Shown here piece by piece: positions 52,444 to 60,682 of a stretch of 64,000 nt of DNA. The DNA is from Sphingomonas sp. S2M10. GTDB taxonomy: Bacteria > Pseudomonadota > Alphaproteobacteria > Sphingomonadales > Sphingomonadaceae. The notes below the pieces were generated by a model that saw only the letters and a program-made list of their open reading frames with translations, was not told the DNA's origin and made no database searches. A program made the position numbers and the translations under genes. The DNA lies in NCBI RefSeq assembly GCF_012650175.1, contig NZ_JAAILI010000079.1, positions 62,001 through 126,000 of the forward strand, written 5' to 3'. Every line of letters starts with the position of its first letter. The stretch's first letter is position 1.

Positions 52444-52538
52444 GTCATCCCCGCGAAGGCGGGGATCCATTGGCGCTGAAGCGGCGGTTCTTTCCCCAAA
52501 CGTCCTGGCAAATGGACTCCCGCCTTCGCGGGAATGAC
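52444..52538. repeat. 95-bp palindromic repeat, family A copy 2
   Basis: Same length and orientation as 40831-40925: begins gtcatccccgcgaaggcggg and ends cccgccttcgcgggaatgac. The shared inner part gatccattggcgctgaagc and tggcaaatgga flank a variable centre (tttccccaaacgtcc here). Confidence 0.8.
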
Positions 52539-52597
52539 GACGGTTTTTGAGGTGCCGGGCAGCCCCACATCCTGGCAAGCGCTGAGGCGATCCCACG

Positions 52598-52621
52598 ATC
52601 CTCCCCCGCGAGGGGGAGGAT
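52598..52621 (-). terminator. Terminator-like hairpin of the CDF transporter gene
   Basis: A 10-bp stem atcctccccc (52598-52607) and gggggaggat (52612-52621) with a four-base loop lies five bases after the CDF stop on the minus strand. The same stem sequence closes the mosaic repeat at 35646-35670. Confidence 0.5.
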
Positions 52622-52626
52622 TGAGG

Positions 52627-53568
52627 CTATGCCACCACCTCGGCATGCTCGCGCTTCTCGGGGCGGATGTAGATCGAGCTGAGCTGCGGCAGCGCCGCCT
52701 TCAGCCTGGCCTCGATCCGCTCGATCAGCGTCTCCGCCTCGCCCATCGCCAGCCCGTCGTCGAAATCGGCGCTGATCGCCACGAACACCCGGTCGGGCGC
52801 CGTGTGGATGGTGCGGACATGATTGACCCCGGTAATGCGCGGCTCGGCCTCGAGCATCGCGCGGACCTGGGCGATCAGGTCCGGATTGGCGCGCTCGCCG
52901 ATCAGCAGGCCCTTGGCCTCGCGCGCCAGCAGCGTCGCGACCGCGGCGAGGATCACGCCGATCGCGATCGAGGCCGCCCCGTCGATCCGCGGATCACGCC
53001 AGGCATGACTGGCCCAGACGCCGATCGCCGCGACGATCAGCCCGGCCAGCGCCGCCGAATCTTCGAACAGCACGATGAAGCCGGCGGGATCCTTCGATTC
53101 CCGGATCGCCTTCCACCAGCCGCAATCGCCCTTGTTCGTGCGGAACTCCCGCACCGCGATTACCCAGCTGGCCCCCTCCATCACCGTGGCGACGCCGAGC
53201 ACGATATAGTTGACCAGCGGATCGCGCAGCGGCTCCGGATCGAGAATGTGGAGCCACCCCTCATAGACCGAAACGCCCGCGCCAAGCCCGAAGATCAGGA
53301 TCGCGACGACGAAGGCCCAAAAATAGAGCTCTCGGCCATAGCCGAAGGGGTGTTCGGCATCGGGCGGCCGCTTGGCGCGGCGCTGGCCGTAGAGCAGCAG
53401 GATCTGATTGAGGCTGTCGACCAGGCTGTGCACGCCCTCGGTGAGCATCGAGGACGAAGCAGTGATCGCCGCCGCGACGAACTTCGCAACGGCGATCCCG
53501 ATATTCGCGGCGAGCGCCGCATAGAGAACCAGATTGCCGCGCCAGCCCGACGCGGGAGACGCGGCCAT
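52627..53568 (-). CDS. Cation diffusion facilitator transporter
   Basis: A 313-residue metal/H+ antiporter with about six membrane helices and a C-terminal cytosolic domain (IYIRPEKREHAEVV). SSSMLTEGVHSLVDSLNQIL contains the H-x-x-x-D half of the transport metal site; FEDSAALAGLIVAAIG contains the second acidic site. The family exports Zn, Fe, Mn or Co; the metal is not predictable here. It starts 11 bases after the acidic hypothetical protein gene, an operon. Confidence 0.92.
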   Translation of the reverse strand: MAASPASGWRGNLVLYAALAANIGIAVAKFVAAAITASSSMLTEGVHSLVDSLNQILLLYGQRRAKRPPDAEHPFGYGRELYFWAFVVAILIFGLGAGVSVYEGWLHILDPEPLRDPLVNYIVLGVATVMEGASWVIAVREFRTNKGDCGWWKAIRESKDPAGFIVLFEDSAALAGLIVAAIGVWASHAWRDPRIDGAASIAIGVILAAVATLLAREAKGLLIGERANPDLIAQVRAMLEAEPRITGVNHVRTIHTAPDRVFVAISADFDDGLAMGEAETLIERIEARLKAALPQLSSIYIRPEKREHAEVVA

Positions 53569-53579
53569 CCGCCCTCGCC

Positions 53580-53924
53580 TCAGTCGAGGCCGAGCTTGTG
53601 CAGCGCCTTGTCGATCACGCCCTTGTCTTCCTTACCCTCGGTGCGCTCGGCCTCGGCCTTGGCGTCATAGCCCGAGCTCTCCGGAATCTGGTTGTTATGG
53701 ATCGGCTGGGTGGATGCGGGCGGGTCCGAGGCGTCCATCGACTCGTCGAGGGCGCGGTCGAGCCGCGCGTCCTTGCTCGCCGGATCGCGGGCGAGCCGCT
53801 CCTCGATCGAAAGATCCGTGCCTGCATCGGCGGAATGGGCTGCGCCCTTGCCTTCGTCATCGGCCTGGGGATCCGGGGCGACCGACATCCGGTCCATCGC
53901 TGGGTCGAGGGGATTGTTCGTCAT
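53580..53924 (-). CDS. Acidic, probably disordered hypothetical protein
   Basis: A 114-residue hydrophilic protein rich in Asp, Ala and Pro, with no hydrophobic segment: DLSIEERLARDPASKDARLD, DESMDASDPPAST and a C-terminal DKGVIDKALHKLGLD. It is first in an operon with the CDF transporter; it may bind or buffer a metal, but this is a guess. No cysteine and two histidine residues (positions near 30 and 110) argue against a classical chaperone. Confidence 0.6.
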   Translation of the reverse strand: MTNNPLDPAMDRMSVAPDPQADDEGKGAAHSADAGTDLSIEERLARDPASKDARLDRALDESMDASDPPASTQPIHNNQIPESSGYDAKAEAERTEGKEDKGVIDKALHKLGLD

Positions 53925-54006
53925 GCTGCACTCTCCTGAGCGTTACCCAGAACAAACGGCTTGCCCGTAACCCCGTTCCGCCAGCGAGCAACGTCTTGAA
54001 ACAAAA

Positions 54007-54032
54007 GGCCCGGCGGATCGCTCCGCCGGGCC
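54007..54032 (-). terminator. Rho-independent terminator of the BI-1 gene
   Basis: An 11-bp perfect stem (54007-54017 with 54022-54032) read on the minus strand has loop GCGA and is followed by TTTTGTTT. It lies 29 bases after the stop at 54061. Confidence 0.85.
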
Positions 54033-54060
54033 CTTGTCCGTTGCCGAGTTCCGCTTGGGA

Positions 54061-54828
54061 TCAGTCGCGCGAGCTGCCGAACAGCCGCAGCAGGAACAGG
54101 AACATGTTGATGAAGTCGAGATAGAGGTTCAGCGCCCCCATGATCGCGACCTTGCCCTGCTCGCGCGTGCCCGCGACGACGCTGTAGATGCTCTTGATCT
54201 TCTGCGTGTCATAGGCGGTGAGGCCGGCGAAGATCAGCACGCCGACGACGCTGATCACCAGGCTCATCACGCCCGACTGCAGGAAAATGTTGACGATCGA
54301 CGCCACCAGCAGACCCACCAGGCCGATGATCAGGAAGGTGCCGAAGCCCGACAGATCCTTCTTGGTGGTGTAGCCATAGAGGCTCAGCGCGCCGAAGCCG
54401 GCGGCGGTGCCGAAGAACACCTGCGCGATCGACATGTCGGTATAGGTGGTGAAGATCGTCGAGAGCGACGCGCCCAGCAGGCCGGCATAGGCGAAGAACA
54501 GCGCCTTCAGCGTGCCCTCCGACATGCGGCTCTGGCCGAAACTCATCGCGAACACGATCGCCAGCGGCGAAATCATTGCCACCCAGCCGAGCAGCGTCGG
54601 CTGCAGCGACAGGCCACGGCTGGTTTCCACCACCTGGAACAGCAGTGCCTGCAGCGAGGCGATCTTGCCGAACGCCAGCGCGACAATGCCGGTCAGCAGC
54701 ACGCCGGACAGCATGTAGTTGTAGACCGACAGCATGTACGACCGGAGCCCCGCGTCATGCGCCGCGGCGCGTGCACTCGCGGTCGCGAAGGGCGACTCGC
54801 TCGTGCGGGGATCGGACCAGTTAGCCAT
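54061..54828 (-). CDS. Bax inhibitor-1/YccA family membrane protein
   Basis: A 255-residue protein with seven membrane helices after a short polar N-terminus. SYMLSVYNYMLSGVLLTGIV, FFAYAGLLGASLSTIFTTYT, FGALSLYGYTTKKDLSGFG and FAGLTAYDTQKIKSIY with the conserved DTQ, plus MGALNLYLDFINMFLFLLR, match the BI-1 family, which includes YccA/YbhL. These can leak calcium and interact with FtsH; function here is uncertain. AAAGGAG upstream of 54828 supports the start. Confidence 0.94.
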   Translation of the reverse strand: MANWSDPRTSESPFATASARAAAHDAGLRSYMLSVYNYMLSGVLLTGIVALAFGKIASLQALLFQVVETSRGLSLQPTLLGWVAMISPLAIVFAMSFGQSRMSEGTLKALFFAYAGLLGASLSTIFTTYTDMSIAQVFFGTAAGFGALSLYGYTTKKDLSGFGTFLIIGLVGLLVASIVNIFLQSGVMSLVISVVGVLIFAGLTAYDTQKIKSIYSVVAGTREQGKVAIMGALNLYLDFINMFLFLLRLFGSSRD

Positions 54829-55052
54829 TCGAAAAACTCCTTTGACCGGCGCGATGCCGGATGGCCGGAATATCGGCCTCGCCCCACGCGTTTTCAAGCA
54901 AAACCGGGTCCAGCAACGTTTCGAAACACAAGTCGAAAGGACTTGTCGCTGGCTTTCAACCTTCTAGCGCCGCGGCGTACCGGGGCCGGCGCACTAGATG
55001 TGCAGCCCGAGCCCCTCGCCCCTGCCCCCGCGCGGACGTCGGCACCGCCGTC

Positions 55053-55430
55053 TCACCGTGGCTCAGGATCCTTGAAGGCCGGCGCATCGTCGCCGATGCT
55101 CGATGCGTAGGCATTGATGATGCCCGACAGCAGGCCGGGGAAGCGCGCTTCGATCTCCGCCCAGCGGGGTTGATTGCGCACTTCCACGCCGTGTCGTTCG
55201 CTGCGGATAAGGCCCGCCTCCCGCAGAACCTTGAAATGATTGGACAGGGAGGACTTGGGGATGACTCGGTCCCCGACCACCGACACGGCGGAGCACGCCT
55301 TCCCGCACCCCGCGCGCAAGATGTTGGCAAAGATCGCCGCGCGGTTGGGATCCGAAAGCGCGTGCAGGATCGCGTCGGGGCGAATCTCCTCGATGGAGGG
55401 ATGAATCAGCGGTCTCATGCCAAATTCCAT
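55053..55430 (-). CDS. ArsR family transcriptional regulator
   Basis: A 125-residue winged-helix protein: DAILHALSDPNRAAIFANIL, KSSLSNHFKVLREAGLIRSE and EVRNQPRWAEIEARFPGLLS. Cys residues in LRAGCGKACSAV could sense metal or redox, but the canonical ELCVC metal site is absent. It diverges from the SDR gene over 97 bases. Starts at 55430 and 55418 (MRPLIHP) are both possible. Confidence 0.85.
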   Translation of the reverse strand: MEFGMRPLIHPSIEEIRPDAILHALSDPNRAAIFANILRAGCGKACSAVSVVGDRVIPKSSLSNHFKVLREAGLIRSERHGVEVRNQPRWAEIEARFPGLLSGIINAYASSIGDDAPAFKDPEPR

Positions 55431-55527
55431 ATAGGCGCAGTTGACGGGAAGCGCATTATTTCCAATATTCCGAACTACGGGATAAAGGCGGAGCTTCGAT
55501 GCCGTCCCATGTCGGAGACTGTTTCAA

Positions 55528-56274
55528 ATGGCAAAACTGAACGAAAAGGTGGCGATCGTCACCGGCGCATCCAAGGGTATCGGCGCGGCCATCGCCAAGG
55601 CGTTGGCGCAACAGGGCGCGGCGGTCGTCGTGAACTTCGCGTCGAGCAAGGCGGACGCCGAGGCGGTGGTGCAGGAGATCACGGCAGCCGGCGGTCGCGC
55701 AGTAGCTGCGCAGGGCGACGTCTCCAAGGCGGCCGAGGCGCAGGCGCTGGTCGATACCGCGATCCGCGAATTTGGTCGGCTGGACGTGCTCGTCAACAAT
55801 TCGGGCGTCTACGAATTCGCTTCGATCGAGGCGTTTACCGAGGAGCATTATCGGCGCCAGTTCGACGTCAACGTCCTCGGCGTCCTCCTCGCTAGCCAGG
55901 CCGCTTCCCCGCATCTGGGTGAGGGGGCCAGCATCATCAACATCTCGTCGGCGATCACCCATGTGAACACGCCCGGCGCCGCCGCCTATGCGGGGACGAA
56001 GGGGGCGGTGAACGCCATTACGGGCGTGCTCGCCAACGAACTTGCGCCGCGCAAGATTCGCGTGAATGCCGTCAGCCCCGGCTATGTCGTGACCGAAGGT
56101 ACGCACACGGCGGGCATTGTCGGCTCCGACATGGAAGCCGGGATGATCGCGCAGACGCCGCTCGGCCGCGCGGGCACCCCGGGCGACATCGCCGATGTGG
56201 TCGCCTTTCTCGCGTCGGACGATGCACGCTGGCTGACGGGCGAGGTAATCACCGCGAGCGGCGGCATCCACTGA
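55528..56274 (+). CDS. SDR family oxidoreductase (FabG-like)
   Basis: A 248-residue classical short-chain dehydrogenase: VAIVTGASKGIGAAIAKAL, the NNSG motif (VNNSGVYEFA), SSAITHVNTPGAAAYAGTKG with the catalytic Ser, Tyr and Lys, and a C-terminus TGEVITASGGIH. The substrate is unknown. It is controlled together with the divergent ArsR-type regulator in all likelihood, a common pairing of an inducible SDR with its repressor. Confidence 0.92.
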   Translation: MAKLNEKVAIVTGASKGIGAAIAKALAQQGAAVVVNFASSKADAEAVVQEITAAGGRAVAAQGDVSKAAEAQALVDTAIREFGRLDVLVNNSGVYEFASIEAFTEEHYRRQFDVNVLGVLLASQAASPHLGEGASIINISSAITHVNTPGAAAYAGTKGAVNAITGVLANELAPRKIRVNAVSPGYVVTEGTHTAGIVGSDMEAGMIAQTPLGRAGTPGDIADVVAFLASDDARWLTGEVITASGGIH

Positions 56275-56385
56275 GCGTCCCGGCCGGACCGGCGCGTCGC
56301 GGATCGCCGCGAGCGCGGGTCCGGCCCCCATCAGCGATCTCGCGCGGGGGTGGACCTTGCCGCCCGCGCGCCTAGGATCGCGGGC

Positions 56386-56922
56386 ATGCATCGTCTGTTC
56401 GTCGGTTTCCGCCCGCCTCCCGCCATTCGTGCGCAATTGCTCGCCTTGGCCGGTGGCGTTCCCGGCGCCCGGTGGCAGAGCGACGAACAGCTCCACTGCA
56501 CGCTGCGCTATATCGGCGAGGTGGAACGGCCGGTGGCGGAAGAGGTGGCGATCGCGCTCGGCAATGTCCGCTTTGCGCCGTTCGAGCTGACCGTCGCCGG
56601 TGTGGGCGAGTTCGACTCGCGCGGCCGACCCAATGCGCTATGGGCGGGGCTGCGGCCGCACGAGACGGTGACCCAGCTCCACCAGAAGATCGATCAGGCG
56701 CTGGTCCGCCTGGGCCTCGCTCCCGAACGCCGCGCCTATCTGCCGCACGTCACGCTGGCCCGGATGAATGCGGGCGCAGGTTCCAACGATCGCTTTCTGG
56801 AGACGCATGCCGGGCTTGCCAGCGCGCCGTTCGTGGTGGACAGCTTCCTGCTCTACGAAAGCCATCTAGGCCGGGACGGCGCGAGCTACGAGGCGATCGG
56901 GCGCTATCCCCTGCGGGGCTGA
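56386..56922 (+). CDS. thpR: RNA 2',3'-cyclic phosphodiesterase
   Basis: A 178-residue 2H phosphoesterase. The two catalytic tetrads are HCTLRYIG near residue 37 and HVTLARM near 118; MHRLFVGFRPP and SFLLYESHLG complete the pattern. It hydrolyses 2',3'-cyclic phosphate to 2'-phosphate; in the family it is also associated with tRNA ligation. The start at 56386 matches normal length. Its end overlaps the convergent TetR gene by 19 bases. Confidence 0.92.
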   Translation: MHRLFVGFRPPPAIRAQLLALAGGVPGARWQSDEQLHCTLRYIGEVERPVAEEVAIALGNVRFAPFELTVAGVGEFDSRGRPNALWAGLRPHETVTQLHQKIDQALVRLGLAPERRAYLPHVTLARMNAGAGSNDRFLETHAGLASAPFVVDSFLLYESHLGRDGASYEAIGRYPLRG

Positions 56923-57461
56923 TCGCCCGCGATGCCGTCCGCCACCAAAGCCACGGCGGCGCGGACGACCGCTTCCTGCGGCGGTACCTTGCCGTCGAGC
57001 GTGAGCGTGGCGAGGCCATGCACCACGCCCCAGGCGGCCAGCGTCGCGGGACCGGGGTCGCCCGCCGCGAGGCTCGCGACCCGCCGCGACAGGATGGCAA
57101 ACGCCTCGCCATAGTTCTCGGGCGCGACGGCGCAGCCGGGATTGCCGCCGAACATGAGCCGGAACATCGCCGCATTGCTCCGCGCGAACCGAAAATAGGC
57201 AAGGCCCTGTTCGACCAGCGCGGCCTTGGGCGGCTCTGCCCGGTCCGCCTCCGCGAGCGCAGCCGCAAGATCGGCGAACCCTGCCTCCGCCACCGCGCCG
57301 AGCAGCGCCGCCTTGTCGGGGAAGTGCCGATAGGGCGCCATCGCCGATACGCCGGTGGCTTTCGCAAGCGCACGCAGCGTCACGCCACCCTCCCCTTCCT
57401 GGCCCAGCAGGATCACCGCAGCCTCGATCAGTCGCCCACGCAACCCTTCCGCCTGTACCAT
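56904..57461 (-). CDS. TetR family regulator with WHG domain
   Basis: A 185-residue regulator. The helix-turn-helix is VTLRALAKATGVSAMAPYRH followed by FPDKAALLGAVA; the C-terminal part AAWGVVHGLATLTLDG carries the VVHGLA-type WHG motif of TetR_C_33. It diverges from the DUF4188 gene, and a large inverted repeat between them starts two bases before its ATG. The ATG at 57461 has no Shine-Dalgarno sequence; a TTG at 57506 would lie inside the palindrome. A leaderless transcript is possible. Confidence 0.88.
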   Translation of the reverse strand: MVQAEGLRGRLIEAAVILLGQEGEGGVTLRALAKATGVSAMAPYRHFPDKAALLGAVAEAGFADLAAALAEADRAEPPKAALVEQGLAYFRFARSNAAMFRLMFGGNPGCAVAPENYGEAFAILSRRVASLAAGDPGPATLAAWGVVHGLATLTLDGKVPPQEAVVRAAVALVADGIAGDQPRRG

Positions 57462-57462
57462 C

Positions 57463-57506
57463 TTGTTTACACCGTAAACTTGTCGTAAAGTGTACAGTGT
57501 AAACAA
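57463..57506. promoter_or_regulatory. Operator region of the TetR-DUF4188 divergent pair
   Basis: TTGTTTACAC at 57463-57472 and GTGTAAACAA at 57497-57506 are perfect 10-bp inverted arms. A shorter palindrome GTTTACaccGTAAAC spans 57465-57479. The repeat covers the space between the two starts and overlaps the AAGGAG (57505-57510) of the DUF4188 gene, so occupancy could block both genes. Confidence 0.7.
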
Positions 57507-57517
57507 GGAGACTCGCC

Positions 57518-57988
57518 ATGCAACCCGCTACACTCCGCGAAACGGTGAATCTTGCAGACTATCCCGAACTGATCGTGGTGATCCTGGGGTTCAAGCTGCG
57601 CCGCCTGCGGGCGCTTCCCGCAATGATGCGGATCGGTCGCGGACTGGCTGCCATCCGCAAGGATCCCCCCGACGGGCTGCTGGCGGAAGACGGAATGCTG
57701 TTCGGCTGGAACCATGTCGGCTTCCGCCAATATTGGCGCGACCTGCCGAGCCTGGAGGCCTTCACCCGCAGCGCACCGCACAGCCTGTGGTGGCGCGACT
57801 TTCTGAAGGATCCGCAGGGCGCCGGCTTCTGGCACGAAGCCTATAGCGCGCGCGGCATCGAGGCGGTGTACGTCAACCTGCCCGGCCAGCGGCTCGGGCT
57901 CGGCATGTTCGCGCCGATCGCCCGGCCGGTGGGCACGCTGCTGTCGACCCGGCAGCGCCTCCACGCCCATGCGGGCATGGAGGGCTGA
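57518..57988 (+). CDS. DUF4188 family protein
   Basis: A 156-residue protein with the DUF4188 pattern: NLADYPELIVVILGFKLRRL, GWNHVGFRQYWRDLPSLEAF, WWRDFLKDPQGAGFWHEAY and EAVYVNLPGQRLGLGMFAP. These have a dimeric alpha+beta barrel look, like monooxygenase-like small proteins, and are of unknown role. AAGGAG is seven bases upstream of the ATG. Its expression is probably controlled by the divergent TetR protein. Confidence 0.85.
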   Translation: MQPATLRETVNLADYPELIVVILGFKLRRLRALPAMMRIGRGLAAIRKDPPDGLLAEDGMLFGWNHVGFRQYWRDLPSLEAFTRSAPHSLWWRDFLKDPQGAGFWHEAYSARGIEAVYVNLPGQRLGLGMFAPIARPVGTLLSTRQRLHAHAGMEG

Positions 57989-57995
57989 GCCGGGC

Positions 57996-58017
57996 GGGCG
58001 TCGTTAGAACGACGCCC
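57996..58017. terminator. Hairpin between DUF4188 and chemoreceptor genes
   Basis: gggcgtcgtt at 57996-58005 faces aacgacgccc at 58008-58017, a near-perfect palindrome that includes the chemoreceptor stop codon. No U-run. Confidence 0.45.
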
Positions 58018-59401
58018 AGTCGCCGTCCGCCATGGCGGGTGCGGGCGCCGCAGCGCGGCTCTGCCCCGCCGGGCGCTTGTTCGCGATCGCCGGACGGCGG
58101 AGCGGCAGGTTCATCCGCGCATTGTGGCCGTCACCGACGGTAAACGCCTGGGCAGACCGCTTGAGAGCTTCGACCTCGCCGCTCAGATTGCGTGCGGCGG
58201 CCGAGGTTTCCTCCACCATCGCGGCATTCTGCTGCGTCGCCTGATCCATCACCGTGATCGCGGTGCTAATCTCGCCGATCGACGAGGCCTGAGCCTGGTT
58301 CGCGGTCGCCATGCTGCCAAGCAGGCCATGCACTTCGCGGACGTCGGTGGCGATCGCGGCGAAGGCATCGTCGACGCGCTGGACCATGCCCACCGCCGCG
58401 GTCACGTCCGCCTGGGTGGTGGTCAGCTGGTCGCGGGCACGGCCGGCCTCTTCCTCAGCGCGCATCGCCAGGGCGGAAACGAGATCGGCAACCACCGCGA
58501 AGCCGCGCCCCGCCTCCCCGGCGCGGCCCGCCTCCACGGCGGCGTTCATCGCGAGAACGCGTGTCTGGAAGGCGATCTTGTCGAGGCCCTCGATCACGTC
58601 GTCGATGCCCTTGGCGCTTTCCGACACCCGGCTCATCGCCGACACCGCCTCATCGGCAACATCGCGGCCGGCCTGGACCGAGGCAATTGCGCCGTCCGCC
58701 CGCGCGACCGTCTGGTTGGCGCTGCCGGCGGTGCTGCGCAGCCGCTGGTCCATCTCGCTGATCGAGTGGACGGTTTCCTGCAGGCTGGCCGCCGCGCTTT
58801 CGGTGCGGCGCGACAGGTCTTCGGACGCGACCGCGATCTGCGCCGATCCGGGGCTGATCGTCTCCGCCGATAGCGTGACCGAGCGCACCAGTTCGCGCAG
58901 TGCGGCCAGCGCTTCGTTGAAATTGCTCTTCAGCACCGCATTGGCACCGGGGAAATCAGCGGTGACGTCGGCGGTCAGGTCGCCCTTGGCGAGCCGTTCA
59001 AGCGACTGCCCGAGGACACGCACCACTTCGGCCTGCTGCTCGGCGGCCTCACGCTGCGCGACAGCAGCATCGCGGAACACCAGCATGGCACGCGAGATGC
59101 GGCCGACACAATCTTCATACTCGGTATGCGCGATCGGCGCGGCGAGGTTGCCAGCGGCGAGACCCTCCATCCGCACCACCGTCGCGACATAGGGATCGGC
59201 GATGATGCGGCTGAACGTGCGGGTCAGCACGAAACCCGCCGCGATCACCACCGCGTTGAGACCCAGCATCACCCAGTGCGGCAGCACCAGGTTGAGTACC
59301 GCCAGGATCGTCATGATCCCGATCATCGATCCGAAGGCGACCTTCAGCTTTTCCCGAATGGGAGCCTTTACTTCCAACCAATGCAGCATTTCGTTCCTCA
59401 C
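58004..59401 (-). CDS. Methyl-accepting chemotaxis protein without a sensor domain
   Basis: A 465-residue receptor. Two adjacent membrane helices (about 26-44 and 46-64) leave no periplasmic ligand domain. A HAMP-like region (residues 70-180) contains MLVFRDAAVAQREAAEQQAE and ALAALRELVRSVTLSAE; the signalling hairpin (about 190-430) has EGLDKIAFQTRVLAMNAAVE, EAGRAGEAGRGFAVVADLVS and AMVEETSAAARNLSGEVEAL. At the tip ADLVSALAMRAE departs from the usual ADEVRALAERSA. The end is DGDWASF. It probably senses cytoplasmic or membrane-state signals. Confidence 0.9.
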   Translation of the reverse strand: MRNEMLHWLEVKAPIREKLKVAFGSMIGIMTILAVLNLVLPHWVMLGLNAVVIAAGFVLTRTFSRIIADPYVATVVRMEGLAAGNLAAPIAHTEYEDCVGRISRAMLVFRDAAVAQREAAEQQAEVVRVLGQSLERLAKGDLTADVTADFPGANAVLKSNFNEALAALRELVRSVTLSAETISPGSAQIAVASEDLSRRTESAAASLQETVHSISEMDQRLRSTAGSANQTVARADGAIASVQAGRDVADEAVSAMSRVSESAKGIDDVIEGLDKIAFQTRVLAMNAAVEAGRAGEAGRGFAVVADLVSALAMRAEEEAGRARDQLTTTQADVTAAVGMVQRVDDAFAAIATDVREVHGLLGSMATANQAQASSIGEISTAITVMDQATQQNAAMVEETSAAARNLSGEVEALKRSAQAFTVGDGHNARMNLPLRRPAIANKRPAGQSRAAAPAPAMADGDWASF

Positions 59402-59514
59402 GATCGGGTTCCGGCATCGCCTGCTAACCCGCGTTCAGCCCACCCATTGGCATTGTAGAAAGGGAGTCGTTAAAAAGGTCCGATCTGACACGCACCGGAA
59501 ATAATTTGTTATGC

Positions 59515-59542
59515 TGGCGGGTGTTGGATCCAACACCCGCCA
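59515..59542. terminator. Terminator hairpin of the zinc-type dehydrogenase gene
   Basis: A perfect palindrome of 28 bases (59515-59528 with 59529-59542) lies six bases after the dehydrogenase stop codon on the minus strand. A weak T-rich stretch (CAAATTATTT) follows after a few bases. Confidence 0.55.
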
Positions 59543-59547
59543 CCTGC

Positions 59548-60663
59548 TCAATCGCGCGACGGATCGATCAGGAACTTCTCGCCGGTGGCCTTGCGCTCAT
59601 ACGCCCGCAGCACGTCGGGCTGCAGCGCTTCCGCCAGACCGATCGTGCGCGTGTAGCGGCTGGCGAAGGTGGTGGTGAGTTCCGCCAGGATGCGCTGCCG
59701 CATCGCCCCCAGCGTTTCCATGCCGACACGCCGAAGGAACGGCATCAGCAGCCAGCCCGACACGCTCCACTGAAAGCCGAAAGCCAGCCGGTTGAGCGTG
59801 GTCGGCGCCACATCCAGCGCGCCGTAGATGTAGAGCTGCTTGAACTGGTCGGATCCATAGCGGCTATATTCGGTCATCTTGCGTACCGCCGCGGCTTCCA
59901 TCGCCTGCAGAATATCGCTGCCCAGCGCGCCCCCGCCGATCGCATCGAACGCGATGGTCGCACCGGTCTCGGCCACCGCATCGGTCAGCCTCCCGCGGAA
60001 ATCCTCGTCGCGGCTGTTCACCACATGGGTAGCGCCGATGTCGCGCAGGATCGCCGCCTGTTCCTCGGAGCGCACGATGTTGACCAGCGGCACACCGTCG
60101 GCCAGGCAGATCTTCTGCAGCATCTGCCCCAGGTTGGAGGCGGCGGCGGTGTGGACGATCGCGCTGTGCCCATCGCGCCGCATCGTCTCGACGAAGCCGA
60201 GCGCGGTCAGCGGATTGACGAAGATCGCCGCACCGTCCGCCGCCGCGGTGCCCTCGGGCAGTTCGACGATGTCACGTGCCTTGAGCAGTCGATAGTCGGC
60301 GAACATCGCGCCGCCGATCGCGGAAACGCGCTTGCCCATCAGCCCGGCGGCATCGGCCCCGGCGGCGACCACCGTGCCCGCGCCTTCATTTCCCACCGGC
60401 ATCGACTGGCCAAGCCGCGCCTTCATGCTGGCGAGCCGGCCCTTCTGCACCTCGAAGATCAACGCATCGCCGTCCTGCTGCAGCGTATCGACCTGCGCGG
60501 GGCCGAGCAGCAGCCCGAGATCGCTGGGGTTGATCGGCGCCGCCTCGATGCGGACCAGCACCTCGTCCGCCGCCGGGTCGGCATAGGTTACCTGTTCCAG
60601 CGACAGGCGCAGCGTGCCGTCTTCGCTGAGCGTCGAGCGCAGTTCGCGTCCGGTGAATGCCAT
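59548..60663 (-). CDS. Zinc-binding-type alcohol dehydrogenase/quinone reductase
   Basis: A 371-residue MDR protein with an N-terminal GroES-like domain (EVLVRIEAAPINPSDLGLLL) and a Rossmann domain (IVHTAAASNLGQMLQKICL, ATHVVNSRDEDF, IAFDAIGGGALGS). No catalytic zinc residues are apparent. It is the second gene of an operon with an LMW phosphatase. AAAGGAG upstream of the ATG at 60663 fixes the start. It belongs to the mitochondrial trans-2-enoyl-CoA reductase-like/quinone reductase group; the substrate is unknown. Confidence 0.85.
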   Translation of the reverse strand: MAFTGRELRSTLSEDGTLRLSLEQVTYADPAADEVLVRIEAAPINPSDLGLLLGPAQVDTLQQDGDALIFEVQKGRLASMKARLGQSMPVGNEGAGTVVAAGADAAGLMGKRVSAIGGAMFADYRLLKARDIVELPEGTAAADGAAIFVNPLTALGFVETMRRDGHSAIVHTAAASNLGQMLQKICLADGVPLVNIVRSEEQAAILRDIGATHVVNSRDEDFRGRLTDAVAETGATIAFDAIGGGALGSDILQAMEAAAVRKMTEYSRYGSDQFKQLYIYGALDVAPTTLNRLAFGFQWSVSGWLLMPFLRRVGMETLGAMRQRILAELTTTFASRYTRTIGLAEALQPDVLRAYERKATGEKFLIDPSRD

Positions 60664-60682
60664 GAGTCCCTCTCCTTTTGGT

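Noticed and set aside
55431..55527. ArsR operator between ArsR and SDR genes
   Set aside because: The AT-rich ttccaatattccgaa is only weakly symmetrical around AATATT; not enough to call an operator.
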